Assembly (NCBI GenBank): GCA_907164885.2
Contig: OU015491.1
Location: 119,381,431-119,445,430, forward strand
Length of the DNA: 64,000 nt
From: Dolomedes plantarius
Lineage: Eukaryota; Arthropoda; Arachnida; Araneae; Dolomedidae
Reading direction: 5' to 3'
Shown here: one piece after another, positions 35,180 to 45,292 of the stretch
Position numbering within the stretch: the stretch's first letter is position 1
Layout of the letters: every line of letters begins with the position of its first letter
Notes under the pieces: model-generated
Seen by the model: the letters and a program-made list of their open reading frames with translations, nothing else
Database searches by the model: none
What the model was told of the DNA's origin: nothing
Program-made: the position numbers and the translations under genes

Positions 35180-35216
<37 letters not shown>
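35175..35216. repeat. (AT)n microsatellite between two Tc1 elements
   Basis: About 40 bp, almost pure TA, joining the right end of one Tc1 element to the left end of the next. Confidence 0.95.
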
Positions 35217-36749
35217 CACTTACTTCCAAAAGTTAAGCACGGAGAGGAAAATGTTAATTTCCGTAAGCCAATCTGAATTAAAGATGAAATTTGCTGCAAA
35301 GGTAGAAGGAAGTATGCAAATATGTTAGGTAACAGCCAATCACGGTTTCGCGTCGAGAAATATGCAAAACAGGCAGTCTTATAAGAAGCCGGCATTGTGA
35401 AGGGTTACAGGAGTTGCATGTAAGTGCTGATGAAAGGTGTTTAGAACATTCGTACGATTTGTTTTCAAGCTAGACATATTTTTATGACTTCCAGAAGACG
35501 AATGGAAGATTCTGAGTGCTGTCGGGCTCTCGGACGCATTGAAACAGGGCAGTCTATCACAGATGTTGCTCTTTTCTTCAGTGTTCATCATTCCGTCATT
35601 TCACGATTATGGAAACAATTAAAAACCAGCCAAATAGTTGTCCGAAGACCTGTAGCCGGTCGTCCAAGGGTTACGACCCCCTCGGAAGATCGATATATTG
35701 CTGTTGTAGCCAAGCTGAATCGGAGATCGACCTCCACACGTCTGACATCTATGGTTGCAGCGGCCATTGGTAAGACGATATCTGCCACTACTGTTCGTCG
35801 AAGGCTACACATGAATGGTCTGTACGCCCGGGTACCACGAGTTTGTGTTCCTTTATCCGTCCAATCCAGGGGGGCACGATTAAAGTGGTGCCGGCAGCAT
35901 GTGAATTGGACTGTGTCTGATTGGGACAACGTTATGTTCACAGATGAGTCCAGATTTCCCCTACAACCCGATAACAAGCCTTTAAGGGTCAGGAGGGAAC
36001 AAGGCACACGCAATTGGCCAGAGAACATCACCAAACATCACTCCTTCCGCGGGGGAAGCATCATGGTCTGGGCAATGATTTTTTTGGGATATTGCACCGA
36101 CGTACACATCTACAGGCGAGGTTCTGTGACGGCTGTACGGTATCGAGATGAAGTCCTAGACCCCACTGTGAAACTGTACGCTGCAGCAGTTGGCCCTTCT
36201 TTCGTTTTAATGGACGATAATGCCCGTCCCCATAGAACTTCCATCGTTAACGACATTCTGGAGAGTGAGAGGATTGCGTGTAGGGAGTGGCCGGCTTACT
36301 CGCCGGACCTTAATCCATTTGAAAATCTTTGGGATGCCCTCGGCCGTACTGTATGTAGACGTTTCCCACCTCCAGCCACTCTCAGAGATTTAGAAACTGC
36401 CCTACAGGAGGAATGGCGATTACTGAACTCTCCGGTGGTTGATCACCTCGTAAAAAGCATGATCACACGCTGTATACTTTGTAGGAAGGTGAGGGGTACT
36501 CACATACCCTATTAATGTCGGTTTTTGTCGTTTGTTTTGCATTTAAACATCATTTTGTTAATGACGCAAATATGACGTCATCTTATAATTTATGAAAATT
36601 CAATATTTTTTCTATCTATGTATGTAATTCTTTGTTTTGTTTCATGAATAAACATAGAGCTACTTACTTGTCATTTCGTGTCAATCAAAACAGTGCTTGT
36701 CCATTTTTTCGCATTTTACCGCTCCGTGCTTAACTTTTGGAAGTGAGTG
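35217..36749 (+). mobile_element. Complete Tc1-like transposon with intact transposase
   Basis: Left CACTTACTTCCAAAAGTTAA, GCACGGAG and right, reversed, CACTCACTTCCAAAAGTTAA, GCACGGAG form ~28 bp terminal inverted repeats with one difference. TA flanks both ends and the host DNA on both sides is (TA)n. Length 1533 bp: ~270 bp of 5' untranslated DNA, one intact gene, ~230 bp of 3' untranslated DNA with an AATAAA at about 36647. This is the only element in the window with both good ends and an unbroken gene. Confidence 0.95.
35484..36515 (+). CDS. Tc1-like transposase, intact, DD34E
   Basis: A 343-residue transposase, the usual Tc1 length, which would bind the element's terminal repeats and cut and reinsert it at TA sites in the nucleus. 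Residues 1-60 form the paired-like HTH region (RALGRIETGQSITDVALFF, then VHHSVISRLWKQL), followed by the GRPR linker at 59-62. Residues ~70-115 look like the second HTH (TTVRRRLHMNGLYARV). The catalytic triad is complete: D154 in FTDESRF, D245 in LMDDNARPHR, E280 in SPDLNPFENLWD, with 34 residues between the last two. The glycine-rich box FRGGSIMVWA is at 188-197. The methionine at 35484 opens the frame and lies 267 bp from the left terminus. No stop or frameshift is present, so activity is plausible but unproven. Confidence 0.95.
   Translation: MTSRRRMEDSECCRALGRIETGQSITDVALFFSVHHSVISRLWKQLKTSQIVVRRPVAGRPRVTTPSEDRYIAVVAKLNRRSTSTRLTSMVAAAIGKTISATTVRRRLHMNGLYARVPRVCVPLSVQSRGARLKWCRQHVNWTVSDWDNVMFTDESRFPLQPDNKPLRVRREQGTRNWPENITKHHSFRGGSIMVWAMIFLGYCTDVHIYRRGSVTAVRYRDEVLDPTVKLYAAAVGPSFVLMDDNARPHRTSIVNDILESERIACREWPAYSPDLNPFENLWDALGRTVCRRFPPPATLRDLETALQEEWRLLNSPVVDHLVKSMITRCILCRKVRGTHIPY

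Positions 36750-36750
<1 letters not shown>

Positions 36751-36832
<82 letters not shown>
36751..36832. repeat. (AT)n microsatellite at the right edge of the intact Tc1
   Basis: About 80 bp of TA with one TG interruption, starting at the terminal TA of the transposon. Confidence 0.97.
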
Positions 36833-36838
<6 letters not shown>

Positions 36839-36996
36839 CAGAAAACATTTTTGTGTTATCTTTATCTTCTTTTATGAACTCATCTTTACGACTCAGTTAA
36901 TACGTCTATAAAAACTATTATATGATTAAAACGGACCATAATAACAGTATTCTAAGATTACTATTGTCAGCGCATTTTCGCTTTATTAATGTGTAG

Positions 36997-37065
<69 letters not shown>

Positions 37066-37659
37066 AATAAGATGAAAGAGAAAACCAGTAATAGCTCTAA
37101 AGCTACTTGCAGCCAGGAACAAATAACGTGAAAAGAAAAGTATGAATAAGGTTTTTGACAGTATTTCTTCATCAGTGGTGTCAATGCTGTCTAAAAACCA
37201 ATGGATTGTTTCCGATGAGTATGATCTATACAATAAACACACTCAGACACCGTACAATCCATGAATAACAGAAGAATTGATTAATAATTGCATTAAGATT
37301 GAATAAAAGTACTTAACCAAAGAACACCAAGCCTGGCGCTAGTCAGAGTGGAAGTTAAGAACTTGTAACCGCAAGATGACTGACGTCACAAAACTTGCAA
37401 CCATTGAGGTAGTGGATTCTCAGTTACAGACTTACTTAGGTTACCATATTTTAGGACTATTATTCCCTTAATTATTTAGTTTTTTATTATTATTACTACT
37501 AAGAGTTAATTTTATTATTATTTTTATTTTTACTTATGATTTTTATTTTTATTTTTAGTAGTTATTTTTTCTATTTTAACTTATTGTTATGTTTAACATA
37601 TTAATGCAACAGAACAAACTATTCATTAAAACAAAAACAACCAATTATGTTTTTGGATA

Positions 37660-37753
<94 letters not shown>

Positions 37754-39048
37754 TTTGTTTATGGATCAATAATAGTTAAATTATAATTATAATAAGAATA
37801 ATAATGTAACTAGACTGGCGCCATCTATGGGGGAGGTATTTAACAAAGATCGGTGAAAGATATAACAGATATGAACAAAAAGGATTGATAATAGTATTGA
37901 AAAGGCGGCTGCGATAATCAGTTTTTGCGTTTAGTGAAGCTTTCTCTCACAGTTACAAAATGTCACAAAACTTATTTTATTATAAAGTAAGTTCGTATTA
38001 CGTCGATTTAGTTATGTTGTCAAATTTCTAATGCGAACGAAGTCTGAGAGAATAGATACACACTGCTAAATTGTACAAATATTACCAGTCACACTATTTA
38101 CAAAATTGTTGATAGTGTGAATTTAGAAGAAATATCTCTTAAATTTTTTACTACAATTATTATTATTTTTTTTCATATCCACGATACACGGGTTTTAAAG
38201 AATCATGCGTTTTAATTAAAACATGAAGAACTTTTACTCTCTAAGTTTACAACGAAAAAGTATGTAGTACGTCTAATATATCTCTGCTATTTGTGTTTAA
38301 TGTGTCCTCTCACTTAATAAGTTGGGCATGATGAGAATTTTTCTTTTCCTGTGTGAGTGTTAATGAAACCTTTTTTGGAATTTGAGCCATTAATAAATAA
38401 ACAGTATGTTGCAGGCGATAAGCTGTATGGTGTCGCCATCTGTCCTGAATATTGCATACTGCATCATTAATTCAATTTAAGCATGTGCATATTGAAATTT
38501 GTGAGAATTTTTTTGAAATTTTTGTATAATTTTATTATAAATTACAACAGAATAGGGAAGTTAATACTAGTTTTAAATGAATATGTATTTTTCTCCTATA
38601 TTTCTATTGGTAGGGGGGAAAAATTCCTTAATTATTTTGTTTCAGAGTTAGCCGCCTTCTAACTTTCGGATTTCAGTATGGTGTCGCCATCTATACTGAA
38701 TAATCCTTATTACAAGTTTCTCAACGATATAAATTATACTTAAGTCAACTCTAATAATTATTCAGAGTTGTGCAAATGCTTAGTGACAGCTATTTTTTTC
38801 GATTTTATCATGACCGAAAAATACAGGATAAGAAAATTCTAATTTTATATTTTCCTCAAAACAACGAGCTTAAAATTAAAGAGAATTCTGGTGTGTGAAG
38901 AATACTTTACAGTGGAGCGAGTAAGAAAAAATTTGAAAATGAATTGCAAATTAAACGTTAAGATACATGTTTAAAAGAAAAAACTGTTAACAATTCATTG
39001 CACTTTACTTGGGCATACTTGATATCTATTTCTTATTTGGTTTGCAGT
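36833..39048. other. Non-coding region with microsatellites and repeated GTCGCCATCT motif
   Basis: (AT)n at 37003-37062 and (AT)n-(GT)n at 37664-37751. GGCGCCATCT occurs at 37817 and TCGCCATCT at 38433 and 38684; the last two are preceded by TATGGTG. No open frame of interest. Confidence 0.6.
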
Positions 39049-39118
39049 TACGACAAGACAAAGGGCGTTATGTCGATTGAAACAATGGCCCATGCCTACA
39101 GTAGGCCCGAACTAATAT
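39049..39118 (+). pseudogene. piggyBac transposase relic (short)
   Basis: The frame reads YDKTKGVMSIETMAHAYSRP and then ELIY before a stop. This resembles the segment around the last catalytic aspartate of piggyBac transposases (Y-N-x-T-K-G-G-V-D-x-x-D-Q-M). The two acidic positions read S and T or E here depending on alignment. Only ~24 codons match, so the call is tentative. A TTTGGTTTGCAG just upstream looks like a splice acceptor but may be chance. Confidence 0.5.
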
Positions 39119-39527
39119 ACTAGGTCTAGATTTGTCAAAATCACTTGAAATCACTTATCATCACAAGTCTGAATCCGCATCGCAGAGTTTATAGAGATCT
39201 GCCAGGATTTTGATATTCTTCTAAATACATAAAGTTCTAACTTTTTTACTAACACTATTTTGATTTTGTAGACACTCTATGGAATCAAATGTTTGGAAAA
39301 GGAGAGAATTTATTAATATGCGTTACACCACGTGCTCAAAGGGTGATGGAAGTGCGCAAATGAGTTCGGAAACCCCACTCCAAAGAGATACATTTATGAA
39401 ACTGGACCCGAAGGAGAGCTTAGGAATTTCAAGAAAAGATGAATGATTGAGTGACCACTGCAAAAATTATATTCTTGAACTCCCTAATTTGTTGTAATTA
39501 TCGTTATCAACAACTAGTGAAATAATT

Positions 39528-39752
39528 GAGGCGGTGAAAGACAAAGTGGTGTAAGTCCAAAGCGTTTTACTGCAAAAACTACAAAAAATTCCACTATAAA
39601 TTGAAAAAATTATGATTCATAATAATTGTTATAATATTGCAAATAATAATTATTTGCAGTTCCACTATAAATTGAACATGGAGATTACATTTTTGCCCTC
39701 AAATAAAAAAAGTTGAAAATGTGACTTACACCACTTTGCCTTTCACTGCCTC
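39528..39752 (+). mobile_element. MITE family M1, copy 2 (225 bp)
   Basis: Left GAGGCGGTGAAAGACAAAGT, GGTGTAAGTC; right, reversed, GAGGCAGTGAAAGGCAAAGT, GGTGTAAGTC. Two differences in 30 bp. Outer AATT occurs on both sides and may be target duplication or part of the repeat. The interior is about 85% identical to 21371-21622. Confidence 0.85.
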
Positions 39753-41667
39753 AATTGTGAAGTAAGAAACGATTGGGAGTTACAATCATGTACTAATAGA
39801 CCGATTTAATTGTTTGAGAGGCACTGTCAAGGATTAACGATGAGACACCAGAAAATCTCTTAAAAGCTAATGGAAAATGAAGACCTTACAAAATAACTCG
39901 GGAAACATCACTACACAGAATGCCAATTCCTCGGAATCTCAGGGCCATAAGTTTTCAAGAGCAGGTATCCCCGCCCACAAAGTATTAGCACACTGAAGTT
40001 CAAGTTTAAAAGCTTGTCATAAAAGAACCCGTAAGGGACGACGAACTGTGTATAATAACTGACTGATGATTCTAACAAGGTCATTTGACACTATGATGGA
40101 TGAATTCTTATTTGAAGAATGTCGGGTGTGAAAGATTCCCGCCAAACTAGTTGTTTAGTGTCAACTGCCAAGTTTAGTGGTGAATACCCAAGTATATGGG
40201 TATTTTGTTTAAGTTTCTCATTTGGTCATTATAGTTCGGATAACGAAAAACTTCAATACTGGTGCTACAGGTGATATTTTACTCAATTGTGAATTTGACA
40301 TTACGGTGGAATTGACAATACAGTAAATGCCCCTTTGTTGACCGAAAGGGAAGTCTATGAACCAGGATCCTTGCAGACCTGCTTTAATAAGAGAAATGTC
40401 AAAGAAATGGTTGAGAACCATAATCAGAACCTCTTTAAAAATCTTATTTTAATCCAATCGAACACTGCTGGAGCTAAATTGAAAGACAACATCAAAGTAG
40501 TCTATAATGACCAACTTTAGTGAATATGCTCTCTAATAATCTTTGGAAGAATAAAGTAAAATTCTCAAAGCAATGATGCACAGCATCCCTGACAGAAGAA
40601 AGATTGCCACATTAGCTAGTGTTGGACCCACACACATTTATTTTCTTATCCCTTCAACAAATAAGCACAAACCCCGAATAACAGTGTGAACATTCACGTA
40701 TGCAATTTTTCCTCAACAATGTCATTCATTTACATTCAGTTTTTTCTAGAATAAAATGAAATTAATGTTTTTATTATGATAAATCCTTTCCCAGTGCATA
40801 AAACATGATTTTATTTTTATTTTATTTATTTATTTATTTTGGTATTTATTTGTCAAAGGTAAGCTACAATTCTTTTTGTTTACTTATTTATTAAGCAATC
40901 AATGTTTAAATGTGCTCAAATCCACTAAGACCTAAAATTGTCATGCAGTTTTTAAAGACATATGATTTCTTTACCACGAAGAGTACAGCGAACTTCAGTT
41001 GAATCTCATAATATTTGTAAACCTTAAAATACACCCAGTAGCATTCTATGACTCCGAATTCCTTAAGTATTAACCCCAAATTAACAAATTTTTATCTCTG
41101 ACAACTTGCCCAAGGGAGTTGTTATCTCTTATCCATCCATTGCCAAGCAGGCGGTTCCAAATGACAGTCGTATTTTCGTTCCTCTTAAACGCCCAGTAAA
41201 ATTGCTTTAGAGTTGAAAATACAAAATATGGGAGAAATTGATGTGGGTGGAGTGTTTTTGTCACTCCTTTTATTAATTCTCCTTTCAAAGAAAATTTTTA
41301 GAAATGACAGAAGGGTAATAGAGGTGTCGTTCAGACATGTAACGAACGGATATCTGAGAAACACACATAAATTTTGACTGCGATGATAAACTATTCTGTT
41401 CACAGTGTAAATAGTTTAGTTAAACTCATGATGGAATTCAAAACTGTTTGAAAATATCCGAACAAAATGTAATTAATTCATGCAATAGGCATATCACAAA
41501 ATATTTCAAACTTTTTAAAATAAATAATTGAGTTTTTTTCGTAAATCACGTCAACTTATAGTATTGTGTTGTAAGTCCAAATGTGAATAGAGCAGATTAA
41601 GTACAGTGCGTTGTTCGAAATCCCAAATATTGATATACTTATATAGGGCCTGAATATCATCGCATAT
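39753..41667. other. Decayed, possibly transposon-derived, region
   Basis: No confident gene. The plus frame 40335-40520 ends LKDNIKVVYNDQL, which faintly recalls the catalytic-core stretch of pogo/Tigger-like transposases, but no catalytic residue can be identified. The rest is AT-rich. Confidence 0.35.
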
Positions 41668-41671
41668 TTAA

Positions 41672-42268
41672 CCTTTCAGCGGGCGCGCCCGTGTGTAGAG
41701 TGCAACAGTTTCGTAATTTTGAATGATTTGTTTTTACATGTAAGGTTTGAATTTTTTAAGCAGTTTCTATTTATAGCTACATTCTTTCTCATGCAGGTCT
41801 GATTTTCTGACCCTTGTAATCCATTCCATTCATTGGTAGTCGTGATTTAAACGTGGTAAACCAACGATTGTACTGGATTACAATACGACAAAAGCAGGAG
41901 TTGGTGTACTCGATCAAATGTTCAGCTATTACACGGTATCCCGCATATCACGAAAATAGACAATCTCCTTATTTTTTAGGTTTTGGACATAGTAGGAATC
42001 CATTCGCAAGTTGCCCTTAGATCCAATAAAATGGACAGTTTTGAAATAAGGCGATTGTATCTGCATTCTTTGACCTTAAATTATAAATCCTTTAATTAAT
42101 AATCTCAATATTATAAACATTTTATATTTTATCACAAAACGCATAATTATTATTTTCAATTTGAAAAAAAAAGCTTATTACAAAAGGAATAATCAAGGTT
42201 GAAAGAGACGTTGCACTTTGTGCCACGAGCGCCTGCTGGTGTTCCAAAAATTGGCGCCCTCTGAAGGG
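41672..42268 (+). mobile_element. piggyBac-like internal-deletion derivative, 597 bp
   Basis: TTAA flanks both ends (41668-41671, 42269-42272). Termini are CCTTTCAGCGGGCGC on the left and, reversed, CCCTTCAGAGGGCGC on the right. The copy retains a transposase fragment at 41855-41956. The unoccupied paralogous site is at 43858-43916: GAGCCTGAGTATCATCACAT, ATTTAATATAGAGCATCTAC aligns to the two flanks with a single TTAA. The first ~205 bp recurs at 61798-62000. Confidence 0.9.
41855..41956 (+). pseudogene. piggyBac transposase fragment
   Basis: The frame GKPTIVLDYNTTKAGVGVLD, then QMFSYYTVSRISRK, ends at a TAG at 41957. The block matches the piggyBac DDE-domain segment Y-N-x-T-K-G-G-V-D-x-x-D-Q-M-x-x-x-Y-[ST]-V-x-R. 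The VLDQ aspartate, equivalent to the last catalytic aspartate region, is kept, but the GVD aspartate is glycine here. About 34 residues remain of an enzyme of roughly 550-600, so this is an internal fragment kept by an internally deleted element. Confidence 0.85.
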
Positions 42269-42272
42269 TTAA

Positions 42273-43997
42273 TACAGAGCAACTACTGGTAAATAGCATT
42301 TGTAGCTGTGTACCACAGTTCCAGTTGGCAGATACCTTATAAAGGGGTTAATCAGAGGAGGAGTGGACCTACCCGGAAGCAAGTCAAAAGAGAACTTAAA
42401 ACAGATTTACAGTTCAAGAAAAGTCAAAATAGGCTACGGAGAATCACGATTAGGAGATTGTACCCGAACCTTGGATACTCTGTCTCTGGCTGAGGGAATT
42501 GCATTTCAGTACGCTAAAAATTTAGTGTGGTTAATGCATTAAAGAAATTACTCTTGGGCTGTTGATAACGAAAATAGTACGTCCCAGCCTGCTTGCAAAC
42601 TGATAGCGACAAGTTAATTTGAAGCCAAGCATGAAACATAAAATGTTCAAAGAAATGGTGGGGTGGTTACGATAGAAAAAGCTAGTTTACATGCAGATAA
42701 AAATCTCAACATTTGAACCATAGATGTGGAACAAAGAGATATTTTATGTTTTTTTTTTAAAACACTGAAATTAGTGGAATGAAAATTTTAAAAAGTATTA
42801 ATAATAAATTTCGAATTTTTACCGGTGAGAGCTCCAGACCATTTCTAATGGGAGAGGGGGGGCTACATACTCATTATATAATGCAAACATAAAGAATTTT
42901 TCACGTACATCTTGCTCTCTTATAAAGCCTTGAAACGAATTGCATTTTTCTTATAAAACGACATAAATATCGAAAGAACTAAAAACATGCAAATAAAATT
43001 CTGATCGATTTTTTTTATTCTATTTTTTTTATTCTATTTTTTTCTCTCCAAAGCACCGTCTAAGCTTTCTAAAATCCTTGGTACTTTGCACCATTTCAAT
43101 GCTGAAAAACGAAGTTCAGGCTGAGACATTGTCATGGTAATGTTCACCAAGAAACAAATAAGAGAAAAAATCTCACGGTCTCTGGGACTCCTCCTTTAAA
43201 TTTTTTAAATGAAAATTCTGCTACAAATGAAAGCCATCCAACATGCAGAGAAAAGTTTTATTTTAACTTAAAACAAGTATATATTTTCTTTTGGTTTCCT
43301 GTCTTCTATCCAACGAAATTAGTTTTATTGTACAAAATATCTCTCTCTAAATAAAACACTATTAAGAGAAAAAATAATAAATAGTATTAATTCATAATCA
43401 ATATATTAACGTTACTATTAATTTAATATTGAAATTATCAGTGATGTAAAATTAATATTGATTTTTGTATATTTATTAATATTAATGCACAGTTCAAATA
43501 ATAAAAATAGTACAGCCTTCTCATTTTATACAGTAAAAAATAAAGAAACGTTCCGTAAATATAGGTTATAGTTTATTATACAACTGATAAACTGTTATTA
43601 AGGAATTCACATGAATTCCTTTTTAATTTTGGGATTAAAAAAAGTACACAATTCTTCACCCTTTAAATGTTAGAAATGCCTTTTCGGTCAGGTTTGCTAT
43701 AAGTACATTCTACGAAATATTTTTAAATATTATTCCTTTAAGCCTAGAGAGAATTTTTTTAATTATTAATTTAACTGTCTATATGTGCTTTACAATTTTG
43801 CTCAGTTTTATTGTAGATAAGTTATTCTTGTACATTGTACAGCAAATATATTAATATGCTTAGAGCCTGAGTATCATCACATATTTAATATAGAGCATCT
43901 ACTAGTAAATAGCATTAATAAAAAGAAAATGAAGTTTTACTGTAATATTGTAAAATAAAATAAAGCTCTGAATGAGGTGGAAAAACATTAATGAATA
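42273..43997. other. Non-coding region containing an empty piggyBac site
   Basis: 43858-43916 is the pre-integration paralogue of the flanks of the 41672-42268 element. A T-rich TTTTTTTATTCTA repeat is at 43009-43041 and a perfect AAGGAATTCA/TGAATTCCTT palindrome at about 43600-43622. The 61-codon frame at 42308-42493 has no recognisable domain. Confidence 0.6.
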
Positions 43998-45290
43998 CAG
44001 AGGCTGTTCGCACATTTTTTAGACGATTTTGGTAAGCGGTAATAAAAAATCGTTTTCTGCAAAAGAAATAATTGCAATTGTACTATGTTTTTAAAAGTCA
44101 AAATTATTGTCTGCGGCTTGAAAGTTTTGTTTTTATTCAAAATGGCGTTTTTAACAAAGCAGTGGTTCGAAGGCTACATTTATGCTCTTTCCGAAGAGAA
44201 AAATGCATACTCCGTTATCCAATAAAGATGTGAGAGTCATGGTTTTGTGATATCTAAAGCGTCGATAGGTAATATCGTCAACAAGAAAGGAAAAAACGTC
44301 AAATTGGAGCCTCAAGTAGGACAAAAATTCTAAACAAGTATCCAAGGACATCTTCGACTATTGCAAAGGTACGTTGTTTAATGTTAAAAGAAAATCCCCC
44401 TGGTCAAAGGACAGTTGCAAAATCATTAAAATGCTCGGTGTCCACTGTAAACTAAATGATAAACGTTGATTTAAATCTTAAGAAAGTGAAAAAACGCAAT
44501 GTGCACCGTCTTCTTCCAAATCATATCGCTGAACGCAGGACACGCTGCAGAATTCTATATGAGAAACCCTTATCCAAACAAAAATAGAAAACAATTGTCA
44601 CAATAGATGAATCATGGGTGTATTTAAATGATTGCAATAAAAAAAGAGCCATTTATTATCATAAAAGGGGAGAAAAAAATTTAAGTACATGGTTCAAAGA
44701 ATCGAAAGAAAGTTTTTCTAAGGGATTCATAATTGTTGCTGGTTTTTCTTATAACGGCAAGTTAAAAATAAAGAGAGTGGAAAAAAATGTCAAGGTTAAC
44801 TCCAAATACTACCCGGAACATCTTTTATTGCCAATTTTTCTGAATGAAATACCATCGCTTTACCCACAGTGCCATCAATCTGTGAGACTCCATCAGGACA
44901 AAGCTAGCAGTCACACATCAAAATCCACTGTAAATTTCCTAACTGAAATGGAACAAAAAACTGGTATCAAGGCCATACCCTTCACTGATATCCCTACTAA
45001 ATCTCCCGATGTATCACCTATGGATTTTTGTGCTTTCGGACTTTTAAAATTTGCATTATCCAAACGTCGTCCCAAAACCCTTACAGGACTCTGGAAAGCT
45101 GTTCAGGAGGAATGGGATAGAATACCTCTTCTGACACTTCAAAAGACATTATTATGCTGGAAATTGCGGTGTCGAAAGATAGTTCAGAATAAGGGATGTC
45201 AAATAGAACATTTAAAAAAACAAGAATTTTATGCAATTTAGTTTTGTGAATACCATATACATCGTCTAAAAAATCTGTGAACAGCCTCTG
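43998..45290 (+). mobile_element. Rosa-type (DD41D) mariner, decayed, both ends present
   Basis: Left CAGAGGCTGTTCGCACATTT, TTTAGACGAT and right, reversed, CAGAGGCTGTTCACAGATTT, TTTAGACGAT: two differences in 30 bp. TA lies on both sides (43996-43997, 45291-45292). Length 1293 bp. Confidence 0.93.
44142..45241 (+). pseudogene. DD41D mariner transposase with three stops and a frameshift
   Basis: Starts MAFLTKQWFEGYIYALSEEK at 44142. Stops follow at about 44226 (TAA), 44451 (TAA) and 44586 (TAG), and one frame change near 44325. HTH sequence is readable (FVISKASIGNIVNKKGKNVK and RTVAKSLKCSVSTVN). The first catalytic aspartate is in TIVTIDESWVYL (split by no stop). From 44618 the frame is open to 45241, with the second aspartate in RLHQDKASSHTSKS and the third in SPDVSPMDFCAFGLLK. 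Exactly 41 residues separate these two, which defines the rosa group. The C-terminus, LRCRKIVQNKGCQIEHLKK, appears complete. A single repair would not restore it. Confidence 0.9.
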
Positions 45291-45292
45291 TA

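Noticed and set aside
35588..36034. 148-codon minus-strand frame
   Set aside because: Antisense shadow of the intact Tc1 transposase at 35484-36515.
40335..40520. pogo/Tigger transposase fragment
   Set aside because: Only NIKVVY-type similarity over about 20 residues and no catalytic residue, so not annotated as a pseudogene.
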